Below, in pieces: positions 26,839-35,910 of a stretch of 64,000 nucleotides of DNA. The stretch's first letter is position 1, and each line of letters begins with the position of its first letter. The notes under the pieces are model-generated. The model ran no database searches. It had not been told where the DNA came from and saw nothing but the letters and a program-made list of their open reading frames with translations. The stretch is from Calothrix sp. PCC 7716. GTDB taxonomy: Bacteria > Cyanobacteriota > Cyanobacteriia > Cyanobacteriales > Nostocaceae. A program made the translations under genes and the position numbers. The stretch lies in the NCBI RefSeq assembly GCF_019977735.1, contig NZ_AP025018.1, positions 6,948,580 through 7,012,579 of the forward strand. Direction: 5' to 3'.

Positions 26839-26867
26839 TAGGTGAGTATTAATGCTCACCTTTTTTT
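26839..26867 (+). terminator. Orphan Rho-independent terminator
   Basis: Stem aggtgag / ctcacct with a loop of about seven bases, followed by seven T. The last plus-strand gene already has its own terminator about 280 bp upstream, so this one may end an unannotated small RNA transcribed from about 26600-26840. Confidence 0.7.
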
Positions 26868-26883
26868 ATTGGAGGAAAGCACA

Positions 26884-26950
26884 TTTGGGAAGCACGTTTG
26901 GGAAGCACGTTTGGGAAGCACATTTGGAAAGCACTGAAGTGCTTATTACG
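26884..26950. repeat. Tandem TTTGGGAAGCAC 12-mers ending in a dispersed palindrome
   Basis: Three to four direct copies of a 12-bp unit, the last merging into ggaaagcactgaagtgcttattacg, which matches the element at 14987-15011. It lies just after the stop of the minus-strand gene at 26969. Confidence 0.85.
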
Positions 26951-26968
26951 TGGGGCAGCAGCGTTTTG

Positions 26969-27766
26969 TTAATTTCCAATTACGACACCCCAGAAATAAT
27001 CCTCGAAAGGCGCCTCGTCTAAATTGATATGATATTGTTTAGCCCAAGAATACACGTCCATACTAATACGCCCGTTCTCATCAGAAAACCAGTCGCCTCC
27101 TTTTATTGAGATATCACCTAAAATGCTAATCCAATGGGTGGGAAGTGGAAGGAATGGTGTTTTTCCGCGTAACAAACCATCAGCAGTAATTAAAGCAAAT
27201 GCAACTCCACCTGCTGCAACTGATGCAGATGCTTCTTGCAGTGCGTCAAATTCTCCATATAAATATGTGTGACGGTAAGTGCAGGTGCGATAGCCTAATA
27301 TTTCTTTTGTCCAACCTTTCATTTCCCAAGATTTTGTCATCCCAGCTAAGTTACGCACAATCTCCGGCGCCTCTGCTTCAATATTAAATATCGAGTTTTC
27401 AGATTCTCGCAACGTCGCTAAAACCATCCAGTCCGACTGACTCATTCGCAGGCGCCCATTGCTACGTCGTAAAGTCCGTGATGCTTCTATTTTGGTTGTT
27501 AAACCAGTGTAACTGCCTGTTTCAAACAAACTACGACAAATTTGGACATACCGTAAAGGCTGCTTGCGAACCAATTCAAATACAATCGCAGCAGGACCAC
27601 AAAAAGGTTGGGCGCCTTGGTTAATTTGAAACGGGTCATTTAGACGCAACCGCATTTCTGCAACTAACTGCTTTTTATCAACGCTTGCCCATACACCAGG
27701 AGTTTTGGAATTTTCAAAGTCTGTTAAGGCACCGAGGACTGTAGGATTTGATAGCTGGGAAGTCAT
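26969..27766 (-). CDS. Hypothetical protein, possible papain-like cysteine peptidase fold
   Basis: 265 residues without signal peptide or membrane span. No family recognised by name. The segment NQGAQPFCGPAAIVFEL has the Gln-x5-Cys-Gly-Pro layout of papain-like enzymes (oxyanion Gln and nucleophile Cys). LPTHWISILGDISI could give the catalytic His, and GRISMDVYSWAKQY resembles the region after the third residue in YopT/NlpC-like toxins and peptidases. These are motif resemblances only. It stands alone between the 12-mer repeat and the amidohydrolase. Confidence 0.6.
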   Translation of the reverse strand: MTSQLSNPTVLGALTDFENSKTPGVWASVDKKQLVAEMRLRLNDPFQINQGAQPFCGPAAIVFELVRKQPLRYVQICRSLFETGSYTGLTTKIEASRTLRRSNGRLRMSQSDWMVLATLRESENSIFNIEAEAPEIVRNLAGMTKSWEMKGWTKEILGYRTCTYRHTYLYGEFDALQEASASVAAGGVAFALITADGLLRGKTPFLPLPTHWISILGDISIKGGDWFSDENGRISMDVYSWAKQYHINLDEAPFEDYFWGVVIGN

Positions 27767-27832
27767 AATTAGCTGGTATAAATAAAATTAGTTAAAAATA
27801 AACTTATACTCATTTATACCTGCTCGGACAAA

Positions 27833-29077
27833 CTAATTACAGAATTTCTCTACACATCGTACAAAAATTTCTACACCCATTGCCAAAGCAGTTTCGTCAA
27901 AATCGAATCGCGGGTGATGGTGCGGATATGCTAAACCCTTCTCAGGATTTGCCGAACCCAAGAAAAAGTAACAACCTGGGACTTCCTGTAAGAAAAATGA
28001 CATATCCTCGGCGCCCATAGTTTGGCATTCGGGTGCAATACCAAGCGGTGTCTCCACAACTTCCTCAGCAACAGAGCGAACAAGTTCTGCTATGGCTATA
28101 TTATTAATTACTGCCGGATATAATGACCAGTAATTTAAGTTATATTTAGCACCTTGCGCTTCACAAATACCACTGATAACTTGCTCGATACGATTCTTAA
28201 AAAACCCTACTAAAGCTGGGTTAAAGTACCTAACAGTCCCGCTCATCTCAGCAGTATCAGCAATTACATTACGCTTAGTGCCTGCATGAAGTTTACCAAT
28301 GGTAACAACGGCGGAATCAATCGGGTTAACGTTACGTGAGACAATAGTTTGTAGTGCATTAACAACTTGGGCAGCAACAACAACCGAATCTACAGTTTGA
28401 TGTGGCATGGCGCCATGTCCACCTCGACCAGAAATCGTACAATCAAAAGATTCTACAGCAGCCATTAAGGCGCCGGGTCTTACACCTACAGTTCCTACAG
28501 ACAAGTTATTCCACAAATGTAAGCCAATAATCGCATCAACCTGTGGATTTTTGAGAACCCCCGCTTCTATCATCGGTTTGGCACCACCTGGGCCTTCTTC
28601 AGCAGGTTGAAAAATTATTTTAACAGTGCCAGCAAAATCATGACGATGTTGATATAAATAATATGCTGTACCAAGAGCAATAGCAGTATGTCCATCATGT
28701 CCACAAGCGTGCATCAACCCGTCGTGCTGCGAACGGTAACTTACTTCATTAAGTTCATGAACAGGTAGCGCGTCCATATCCGCACGAATTGCCAAAACTT
28801 TAGAGTGCTGAGTGCTAAGTACTGAGTTCTGAGTGGGGAGTTTTTCGCCTGTGATAATGGCGACAATACCTGTTTGGGCAATACCTGTTTGATGTTCAAT
28901 GCCCCATTCTTGCAACTTACTTGCAATAAATGAAGAAGTAAGTTTTTCTTGAAAACCTAATTCGGGCTGTTGATGGAGTCGGCGCCGCCATTCGATTAGT
29001 TGCGGATGAAGGTTGCGAATAGACAGGCGAATTCGAGATAAATCGACTGAAGTTAAATTTGGAAAAGCAGAAATCAT
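27833..29077 (-). CDS. M20 family amidohydrolase (hippurate hydrolase / aminoacylase-like)
   Basis: 414 residues, M20D-type metallopeptidase removing acyl groups from amino acids or related compounds. Metal ligands are visible in MHACGHDGHTA, the catalytic EEGPGGAKPMIEAG and MGAEDMSFFLQ. A lid/dimerisation domain (GRGGHGAMPHQTVDS) sits in the middle. At residues about 79-93 the sequence PTQNSVLSTQHSK interrupts the usual link to VLAIRADMDALPV; its DNA is the STRR heptamer (28803-28835). The insertion is in frame and the catalytic residues are intact. Confidence 0.92.
   Translation of the reverse strand: MISAFPNLTSVDLSRIRLSIRNLHPQLIEWRRRLHQQPELGFQEKLTSSFIASKLQEWGIEHQTGIAQTGIVAIITGEKLPTQNSVLSTQHSKVLAIRADMDALPVHELNEVSYRSQHDGLMHACGHDGHTAIALGTAYYLYQHRHDFAGTVKIIFQPAEEGPGGAKPMIEAGVLKNPQVDAIIGLHLWNNLSVGTVGVRPGALMAAVESFDCTISGRGGHGAMPHQTVDSVVVAAQVVNALQTIVSRNVNPIDSAVVTIGKLHAGTKRNVIADTAEMSGTVRYFNPALVGFFKNRIEQVISGICEAQGAKYNLNYWSLYPAVINNIAIAELVRSVAEEVVETPLGIAPECQTMGAEDMSFFLQEVPGCYFFLGSANPEKGLAYPHHHPRFDFDETALAMGVEIFVRCVEKFCN
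28803..28835. repeat. STRR heptamer array inserted in a coding region
   Basis: Degenerate tandem copies gagtgctgagtgctaagtactgagttctgag, the same heptamer as at 4371, 12293 and 54823. It is in frame and encodes about eleven residues (TQNSVLSTQHS on the minus strand) in the M20 protein. Confidence 0.85.
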
Positions 29078-29134
29078 CTTAAAACTCTAATTTAATAACA
29101 GTAATGCACTTCTATTCCTATTATGCTTTGGTTT

Positions 29135-29161
29135 ATCCGTTACATCCATTACATACGTTGC
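29135..29161. repeat. CATCCGTTA-type 9-mer repeats at the end of bioD
   Basis: Three degenerate copies (atccgttac, atccattac, atacgttgc) like the array downstream of uvrB. The last codons of bioD (Gln-Arg-Met-stop) lie in it. Confidence 0.7.
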
Positions 29162-29832
29162 CAGAGGTGTTCTAAATCTAAATTAGATACTGAAGCCGAT
29201 AACTGTTCTAAATCACTAGGGTTTTCAAAATATGGCAAACAGCCAAAAACTCGAATATTAGTAAGTGATTGTATCAAATCGGCTGGCGCCAAATCTTCAA
29301 TTTCTGCTTCGCTATATGGTTGAGAACAGTTTAGAACGATTCCCAATAAGTTAACTTTGCTTAATTTGGCGAGCGCGACATTTGCAACAGCTTGAGAAAT
29401 GGCGCCTAGTTTGACAGGCACAACTAATATAGTAGGTAAACGCCATTCGGCTGCTAAGTCAGCTACTGTTAACTCAAAAGTGACGGGAGAACCTAGTCCT
29501 CCTAATGCTTCGACAAACACAAAATCTCTATTTTGCTGCAATTTAGTTAGAGTTTGCCACACTAACCCCAAATCTACATTTCTATTTTCTTTGGCAGCAG
29601 CAATTGGTGGCGCCAGTGGCGCCTGAAAATATAGTGGTGTGATTTCAGATGGTGACTGCTGTAATGAAAATAGCTTTTGGTAAGTTTCGCGGTCTCCTTC
29701 TCCTGATTGTATTGGCTTCAGGATGCCAAAGCTATGGGATGCACGATATTTTTGCCAATAAGCTGCAAGCGCAGTTGTCAAAACTGTTTTACCTGCTTCG
29801 GTATCTGTGGCTGTAATTAATAGTGAATTCAA
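29149..29832 (-). CDS. bioD: Dethiobiotin synthase
   Basis: 227 residues. BioD makes dethiobiotin from 7,8-diaminopelargonate, CO2 and ATP. The P-loop [17 protein letters not shown] is at the N-terminus, the substrate region [13 protein letters not shown] follows, and [13 protein letters not shown] is the Walker B-like EGAGG variant (EALGG). [15 protein letters not shown] and GIVLNCS are typical. No other bio gene is adjacent. The C-terminus runs into a dispersed repeat and ends abruptly. Confidence 0.92.
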   Translation of the reverse strand: MNSLLITATDTEAGKTVLTTALAAYWQKYRASHSFGILKPIQSGEGDRETYQKLFSLQQSPSEITPLYFQAPLAPPIAAAKENRNVDLGLVWQTLTKLQQNRDFVFVEALGGLGSPVTFELTVADLAAEWRLPTILVVPVKLGAISQAVANVALAKLSKVNLLGIVLNCSQPYSEAEIEDLAPADLIQSLTNIRVFGCLPYFENPSDLEQLSASVSNLDLEHLWQRM

Positions 29833-29881
29833 CTTTAGATTTCTTTTTTAAGGTTTTTGCTTACTTATTATCTTATAAATT

Positions 29882-31669
29882 TCATCGATTATTTCGACCT
29901 GACGAATCAGTAGGAGCAGCATTTTCTAGTTGAGTGCTATCTGGTGTTGGAGTCGGAAAACTACCAGGTACTCTTCTATCGAAAATGCCTTCTGCTGGTT
30001 TTGTTAAGTCAAAAGTTGGGGTTGGTGTTGGAAAAATCTCTGTTGTGGTAGGTGTTGGTTCGGGAGTTGGTTCAAGCGTTGCGGTTGGTGTGGGTGTTGG
30101 GACTATGGGAGATGGTGTTGGTGTAGAAATTAAAGGTTTAACTAACCCAACTGTTAAACTATACTCGCTTTCTGTAACTCCAGGCGCCGGACTAAGTTGA
30201 ATCGTATATCTACCTGTAAATGGAAGCGTGCCTTGATATGATGCAACATTTCTTGCGGCCCCATCTACTGCTTCGCGGTTTGGCGCCAGTACCGTTAGCT
30301 CGATTTGACCTTGTTGAGCCAATGAAGCTGTTAGTTGCTGTCCCTCTTGACCTTGAAATGTGTATAAAACAGTTTGATTGGCGCCTAATTTACCTTGAAC
30401 AGTAGCAAGACCAGAAGCGTCAAATCTCAACCTTTTACTAAATACAGCAGGTTCCGAGGTTGACGTTGGTGTTGGAGTTACCGTTGCGCTTTCACTAATT
30501 ACAGGAGAAGGAAAAGTTTGCGGTGGTGTTTCTATTGGTGTTTGTGGTTTAGGCTGGTTACGAATTGAACTAACTAATGCCCAAGAACCAAATCCAGCTA
30601 GCACAACGACCGCAGCCCCAATAGCTCCAACTGCCAAAGGATTATCTAATACCGAATTATTGCTATTGGCAGGAGGAATAACTGGGTCGGGTCTGTTAGA
30701 AGCGCGTCCTTGGTACTCTTGTTCGATTGGTTGCGGTACTAGGTCTGGGCGCCGACCCACAGCAACAGTTTGTACGTTAGATAAATTATTAGCTCTGGGG
30801 TCTGGCTGTGTTGAACTATTTGTTAAACCATTTATAGAATCTAATGCTTGCTCAACATCGCGCGCGCACGGGTAACGCTCCCCAGGAATATACTTAAGCA
30901 TTCGATTCAAAACTTGGGAAAAACGGGGATTGACTTTAGCAAAACGCTGCCAATTCCACAACGTCAAATTTTCATCATATAAATCTGCTGGTTCTTTGCC
31001 AGTTAACAAAACAATTGCGGTTACAGCTAAAGCATATAAATCACTATTAGGGTATGCTCTGCCAGTTTGCATTTGTTCACCAGGGGCATAACCCAACTTA
31101 CCAACTGATGTCGCGTTAACAGTTCCACTTGGTGACTGTAACTTAGTCGCCAATTCTTTAACTACACCAAAATCTATTAGTACTGGTTTATTATCTAATT
31201 GACGTTGAATAATATTTTCTGGGGAGATATCACGATGAATAATACCGCGATTGTGTAAATGTTCGAGTACAGGTAATAAAGAGCGTATAATATAGACAAC
31301 TTCATCCTCTGTAAAAGTACCTCCTCTCGCTTTGCGTTCTTCGAGTAAATCGCGATAAGTTTTACCAGCAACGTAATCTTGCACCAAAAATAGCCGCTGG
31401 TCTTGCTCGAATCGTTCGCGAAATTGTGGAATTTGGGGATGCTGAATTTGATAGAGAATTTCGGCTTCGCGTTGAAAAAGCTCTTGTGCTTTCTCCCAAG
31501 CGGAAGTTGTACCAGTAGCATTGGGAATTAATTCTTTTATTGCACAAGGTTCATTAAAACGTCGCTGGTCTTCTGCCAGATAGGTTCTACCAAACCCGCC
31601 CTGACCCAAAATATTGATTATTCGATAGCGATTTTGTAGGATAGTGCCAGCTGGAATGGGTGGTTGCAT
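29882..31669 (-). CDS. Ser/Thr protein kinase with membrane span and extracytoplasmic PPC-like domain
   Basis: 595 residues. Kinase domain (about 14-285): glycine loop LGQGGFGRTYLAED, Lys in CAIKELI, catalytic IIHRDISPENII, metal site LIDFGVVKEL, then GYAPGEQ. A linker leads to one span (about 345-368, VGAIGAAVVVLAGFGSWAL), a Pro/Thr-rich linker, and a beta-rich domain (VQGKLGANQTVLYTFQG to GRYTIQLSPAPG) resembling the bacterial pre-peptidase (PPC) fold. Ends in another TPTPTP-rich tail. A sensor-kinase layout: cytoplasmic kinase with extracytoplasmic binding domain. Signal unknown. Confidence 0.9.
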   Translation of the reverse strand: MQPPIPAGTILQNRYRIINILGQGGFGRTYLAEDQRRFNEPCAIKELIPNATGTTSAWEKAQELFQREAEILYQIQHPQIPQFRERFEQDQRLFLVQDYVAGKTYRDLLEERKARGGTFTEDEVVYIIRSLLPVLEHLHNRGIIHRDISPENIIQRQLDNKPVLIDFGVVKELATKLQSPSGTVNATSVGKLGYAPGEQMQTGRAYPNSDLYALAVTAIVLLTGKEPADLYDENLTLWNWQRFAKVNPRFSQVLNRMLKYIPGERYPCARDVEQALDSINGLTNSSTQPDPRANNLSNVQTVAVGRRPDLVPQPIEQEYQGRASNRPDPVIPPANSNNSVLDNPLAVGAIGAAVVVLAGFGSWALVSSIRNQPKPQTPIETPPQTFPSPVISESATVTPTPTSTSEPAVFSKRLRFDASGLATVQGKLGANQTVLYTFQGQEGQQLTASLAQQGQIELTVLAPNREAVDGAARNVASYQGTLPFTGRYTIQLSPAPGVTESEYSLTVGLVKPLISTPTPSPIVPTPTPTATLEPTPEPTPTTTEIFPTPTPTFDLTKPAEGIFDRRVPGSFPTPTPDSTQLENAAPTDSSGRNNR

Positions 31670-32383
31670 GGTGATGTTAATTTAAGAACGCCAATAAAAG
31701 CTTTATACGAGGATAAGCTATAAAGACAGACAGACGCACAACTAGCGTAAGTGCCGTAGACTTTAAACGGCTTGTGTAACTCTCAGATTGACAATTTTTA
31801 CACTTACCATGAGTGTACTTCAGCAGAAAAATATGATTTTCCGCACTTCTTGGATATATTGTTAGATTTGCAACCCGAAATCAAGTATGTTGCGTCATCA
31901 ATATTAGTTCTTGATACAAAATACTGCCTCGGTAACACTCAAGCAAAGTGATTTGCATTACATGTAAAAATCAGCATTGCATTTGATAAGAGGAGTTACA
32001 ACAGTGTAAACAATTTGCGACGAATAGCATAGAATATTGTACTACCCCCTAGCTGCACTCTTCATAAGTGCTTTTGTCATTGCCGAAATAAAAACTGTAC
32101 ACAAAATTAATCCAATACTGATGCAAGAAGCTATAACTGAGGAGGATAGAGACGCAAGGAACATCGCGTCTCTACAGAAAAAAACAAAAATAGGTCTTAT
32201 ATCCAGACTTCATGTCTGTTAAGCTGTCAAAAAGGTAGTTTTACTATTTTAAGACTGAAAAACTTAATAGTTATGTTTTGCGGAGTCATACGTGAAAGTT
32301 TTCATCAAAACTTCAAACAACAGACTATTCATTTTTCAGCAACTTCCGCGTAGAAAAGCCAAATCTCTGATGATAAGATTGCC
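31670..32383. other. Gene-free region between a kinase gene and prs
   Basis: About 700 bp between divergent genes. It holds the gagacg hairpin repeat (32147-32174). A 61-codon frame at 32037-32222 with a TTG start has a hydrophobic beginning but runs through the hairpin repeat; I do not accept it as a gene. Promoters of both flanking genes must be here. Confidence 0.45.
32147..32174. repeat. TAGAGACGC...GCGTCTCTA hairpin repeat
   Basis: Inverted repeat of 9 bp with about 10-bp loop; same family as 5476, 6811 and 37455. Confidence 0.75.
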
Positions 32384-33424
32384 ATGAATGCACATCGAGG
32401 AACTGCTGTGCTTAGTTCTGCAACTTTAAAAATGCAGCCAGCGCCAACAGGATTTACCGAAAGTAATCGTCTGCGGCTATTTTCTGGCTCTGCTAATTTA
32501 CAACTTTCCCAAGAAGTTGCCCGTTATTTGGGCATGGATTTGGGACCGATGATTCGCAAACGTTTTGCGGACGGAGAACTATATGTCCAAATACAGGAAT
32601 CGATACGGGGTTGTGATGTTTACCTCATCCAGCCTTGTTGTAATCCTGTTAATGACAACTTGATGGAACTCCTAATCATGATTGATGCTTGTCGTCGTGC
32701 TTCCGCGCGGCAAGTTACGGCAGTAATCCCGTACTATGGTTATGCACGCGCTGACCGTAAAACGGCAGGACGCGAATCAATCACCGCCAAATTGATTGCA
32801 AACCTAATTACGGAAGCAGGCGCCAACCGGGTTTTGGCGATGGACTTGCACTCTGCTCAAATTCAGGGTTACTTCGACATACCTCTCGACCATGTATACG
32901 GCTCACCAGTTCTTTTAGATTATCTGGTAAGCAAAAAACTTGAGGATTTAGTCGTAGTATCACCTGATACAGGTGGTGTGGCAAGAGCGCGCGCATTTGC
33001 GAAAAAGCTCAATGATGCCCCGTTGGCAATCATTGACAAACGTCGTCAAGCGCACAACGTCGCTGAAGTATTAAATGTAATCGGTGATGTAAAAGGCAAA
33101 ACCGCCGTACTAGTCGATGACATGATAGACACCGGCGGTACCATCACCGAAGGCGCCAAACTGTTGCGCGAAGAAGGCGCGAGACAAGTATACGCTTGTG
33201 CGACCCATGCGGTGTTCTCACCACCAGCAATCGAGCGTTTATCAAGCGGACTATTTGAAGAAGTAATCGTCACCAATACAATACCGATGTTAGGCGCCGA
33301 CACTTCTATGGAATCGCTTCGTAAACGCTTCCCACAACTCGTAGTTCTGTCAGTGGCGAATCTACTCGGAGAAACGATTTGGCGCATACACGAAGATAGC
33401 TCTGTAAGTAGTATGTTCCGATAA
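32384..33424 (+). CDS. prs: Ribose-phosphate pyrophosphokinase (PRPP synthetase)
   Basis: 346 residues. Makes PRPP from ribose 5-phosphate and ATP, feeding nucleotide, His and Trp synthesis. Signatures: LRLFSGSANLQLSQEVAR, RFADGELYVQIQESIRG, YYGYARADRKTAGRE, MDLHSAQIQGYFDIPLDH and the PRPP loop AVLVDDMIDTGGTITEGA. The N-terminus is about 15-25 residues longer than in E. coli, as usual for cyanobacteria; Met17 could be an alternative start. Single gene. Confidence 0.97.
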   Translation: MNAHRGTAVLSSATLKMQPAPTGFTESNRLRLFSGSANLQLSQEVARYLGMDLGPMIRKRFADGELYVQIQESIRGCDVYLIQPCCNPVNDNLMELLIMIDACRRASARQVTAVIPYYGYARADRKTAGRESITAKLIANLITEAGANRVLAMDLHSAQIQGYFDIPLDHVYGSPVLLDYLVSKKLEDLVVVSPDTGGVARARAFAKKLNDAPLAIIDKRRQAHNVAEVLNVIGDVKGKTAVLVDDMIDTGGTITEGAKLLREEGARQVYACATHAVFSPPAIERLSSGLFEEVIVTNTIPMLGADTSMESLRKRFPQLVVLSVANLLGETIWRIHEDSSVSSMFR

Positions 33425-34044
33425 CAGCCTTTTTGTATGTGAGCTAGCCTACAAAAAGGACAAAACGCTTTAATGCACAAGGAAAGTAAGGGCAATAACC
33501 TTGTTCCTGCTTTCCCTTCCTCAATTATCTACGTAAAACTGTATAGAATTTATTCATAATTCATATTTGTTTACTTTTCTTTAAGTATGCCCATTACTGA
33601 GGCACAAATTATACAAGGCACCACTTGTGGAACAGGCATCTTGCGTGTTGATTCAATAAAATGAGGGGCTAACTTGCAACGGATACCGCCCACCCATATG
33701 GAACGGGCAAGGATGCCCATTCCACAAGATAGAGAATGTAATTCCTGTTAAACTTTACCTTCTCTGGGTTCTCTGTGTCTCTGTGGTAAAGAGAATTACT
33801 TATACTGCACAGGCAAGATGCCTGTGCTACAAGATTACATGCATGTTACAATGGATGGGTAATTAGGGGTTACTTTACTTTAATTTCAAAAAAGTATTGT
33901 CAAAGCAAACAATGGTGAAGTATTAAGGTTAGAATATAATTGTTAAGGCTTCTTTACAGAGTTACACAAAAATTCCGTATTCTGTTACTACAGCCGTGTA
34001 AACAATATCTGAAAACCCCCTCTTAAATTATTGGAACGCGCACT
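33425..34044. other. Repeat-rich gene-free region between prs and typA
   Basis: Holds GGGCAAGGATGCCC-family palindromes at 33700-33730 and 33806-33832 with the TCCACAAGA tail, a partial copy near 33624, and the dispersed ctctgtgtctctgtggta motif (about 33777-33793) that recurs inverted at 62741-62758. No gene or tRNA recognised. The final 100 bp should hold the typA promoter. Confidence 0.5.
33700..33832. repeat. GGGCAAGGATGCCC-family palindromes
   Basis: Units gaacgggcaaggatgcccattc (about 33710) and cacaggcaagatgcctgtg (about 33806), the first followed by ccacaaga and the second by ctacaaga. Same family as 5917, 37537 and 63671. Confidence 0.75.
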
Positions 34045-35838
34045 ATGACGCTCCCTATCCGTAACGTCGCTATTATCGCCCACGTAGACCACGGCAAAAC
34101 CACCTTGGTTGATGCCCTTTTGAGACAGTCCGGCATTTTCCGCGAAGGCGAAGACGTTCCGGACTGCGTTATGGACTCTAATGACCTAGAGCGCGAGCGT
34201 GGAATTACTATTCTTTCTAAAAATACAGCGGTTAAATATAAAGAGACGCTGATTAATATTGTTGATACTCCTGGACACGCGGACTTCGGTGGCGAAGTTG
34301 AGCGCGTACTTGGCATGGTTGATGGTTGTATCTTAATTGTGGATGCTAACGAAGGCCCAATGCCTCAAACTCGTTTCGTGTTGAAAAAAGCACTCGAAAA
34401 GGGTTTACGTCCTATTGTTGTTGTAAACAAGATTGACCGTCCTCAAGCTGAACCACACAGTGCTATTGACAAAGTTCTTGATTTGTTTTTAGAACTCGGC
34501 GCCGATGATGACCAGTGTGATTTTCCATACTTATTTGCTTCAGGTTTAGCTGGGTTTGCGAAAGATAAGTTAGAAGACGAATCTAAGGACATGGCGCCTT
34601 TGTTTAATGCGATATTGCGCCATGTTCCACCACCAGTAGGTGACGTTAACAAGCCGTTGCAGTTACAAGTTACAACTCTTGATTACTCTGAGTACTTAGG
34701 ACGTATTGTTATCGGTCGTATCCATAACGGTACAATCCGTATGGGACAACAAGCCGCATTAATCAACGATAAAGGCGCCATCATCAAAGGTAAAATTAGC
34801 AAGTTGATGGGCTTTGAAGGTTTGCGTCGTGTGGACATGGAAGAAGCTTCTGCTGGTTACATTGTGGCGGTTGCTGGTTTTGCAGATGCTAACATTGGCG
34901 AAACAATTACCGACCCCAACGACCCACAAGCATTACCACTAATTAAAGTAGACGAACCTACTTTACAAATGACTTTCTGGGTAAACGATTCACCATTTGC
35001 AGGTCAAGAAGGTAAGTTAGTAACATCGCGTCAAGTTAGAGACAGACTGATGCGCGAACTTGAAACCAACGTAGCTTTGCGCGTAGAAGAAACAGATTCT
35101 CCTGATAAATTCCTCGTTTCTGGACGTGGGGAATTACACTTGGGTATCTTAATTGAAACAATGCGTCGTGAAGGTTACGAGTTCCAAGTTTCTCAGCCAC
35201 AAGTAATTTACCGCGAAGTTAACGGTCAACCTTGCGAACCATATGAACTTTTAGTATTAGACGTTCCTCAAGAAGCAGTTGGTAGCTGTATTGAACGTTT
35301 GGGACAACGTAAAGGCGAAATGCAAGACATGCAACCAGGTAACGGTGGACGTACCCAACTTGACTTTGTAATTCCCGCACGTGGTTTAATTGGTTTCCGT
35401 GGTGAGTTCATGCGGATGACTCGTGGTGAAGGTATCATGAACCACAGTTTCTTAGAATATCGCGGCTTAAGTGGTGACATTGAAGCACGTAACAAAGGTG
35501 TACTTATCTCGTTTGAAGAAGGTGTATCAACCTTCTACGCAATGAAGAACGCAGAAGACAGAGGCACATTCTTTATTACTCCCGGCATTAAAGTATACAA
35601 AGGCATGATAGTCGGAGAACATAACCGTCCTCAAGACTTAGAACTCAACGTTTGTAAAACCAAGCAGTTAACCAACCACCGTGCTTCTGGTGGCGATGAA
35701 CTAGTACAATTACAGGCGCCTGTTGAAATGAGTTTAGAGCGCGCGCTCGAATACATTGGTCCAGACGAACTTGTAGAAGTAACTCCTCAATCAATTCGTT
35801 TACGCAAAATGGCAAAGAAGCTCGCAGGTAGACGGTAA
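34045..35838 (+). CDS. typA: TypA/BipA ribosome-associated GTPase
   Basis: 597 residues, translational GTPase linked with ribosome assembly and stress or cold growth. G1 [15 protein letters not shown]2 region ERERGITI, G3 [15 protein letters not shown]4 VVNKIDRP. Then beta-barrel domain II, EF-G-like domains III and V ([29 protein letters not shown]) and the TypA-specific C-terminal domain ([15 protein letters not shown]). Length and motifs normal. Followed immediately by short repeats and the insertion sequence. Confidence 0.97.
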   Translation: MTLPIRNVAIIAHVDHGKTTLVDALLRQSGIFREGEDVPDCVMDSNDLERERGITILSKNTAVKYKETLINIVDTPGHADFGGEVERVLGMVDGCILIVDANEGPMPQTRFVLKKALEKGLRPIVVVNKIDRPQAEPHSAIDKVLDLFLELGADDDQCDFPYLFASGLAGFAKDKLEDESKDMAPLFNAILRHVPPPVGDVNKPLQLQVTTLDYSEYLGRIVIGRIHNGTIRMGQQAALINDKGAIIKGKISKLMGFEGLRRVDMEEASAGYIVAVAGFADANIGETITDPNDPQALPLIKVDEPTLQMTFWVNDSPFAGQEGKLVTSRQVRDRLMRELETNVALRVEETDSPDKFLVSGRGELHLGILIETMRREGYEFQVSQPQVIYREVNGQPCEPYELLVLDVPQEAVGSCIERLGQRKGEMQDMQPGNGGRTQLDFVIPARGLIGFRGEFMRMTRGEGIMNHSFLEYRGLSGDIEARNKGVLISFEEGVSTFYAMKNAEDRGTFFITPGIKVYKGMIVGEHNRPQDLELNVCKTKQLTNHRASGGDELVQLQAPVEMSLERALEYIGPDELVEVTPQSIRLRKMAKKLAGRR

Positions 35839-35870
35839 AAAGTTAGGAGTTATAAGTTAGGAGTTAGGAA
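35839..35870. repeat. AGTTAGGAGTTA tandem repeat
   Basis: Direct copies agttaggagttataagttaggagttagg directly after the typA stop, another STRR-like short repeat. Confidence 0.75.
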
Positions 35871-35910
35871 TAATTTTTAACTTGTAACTTCAGGCGTAAG
35901 GTGGGCAGTG

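Larger units (their letters stand above)
26562..26968. other. Gene-free region with a palindrome, an orphan terminator and a 12-mer array
   Basis: Contains the gtagggtgggcactgcccaccttac palindrome (26593-26617), about 220 bp of unassigned AT-rich DNA, a second plus-strand terminator (26839-26867) with no gene before it, and tandem TTTGGGAAGCAC copies. A small RNA ending at the orphan terminator is possible. Confidence 0.5.

Noticed and set aside
30001-30120. Plus-strand frame rich in Gly-Val repeats opposite the kinase gene
   Set aside because: It is the shadow of the Pro/Thr-rich linker of the kinase read on the other strand.
32037-32222. 61-codon frame with TTG start and hydrophobic beginning
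   Set aside because: It runs through a dispersed hairpin repeat, has no clear RBS and no family resemblance.
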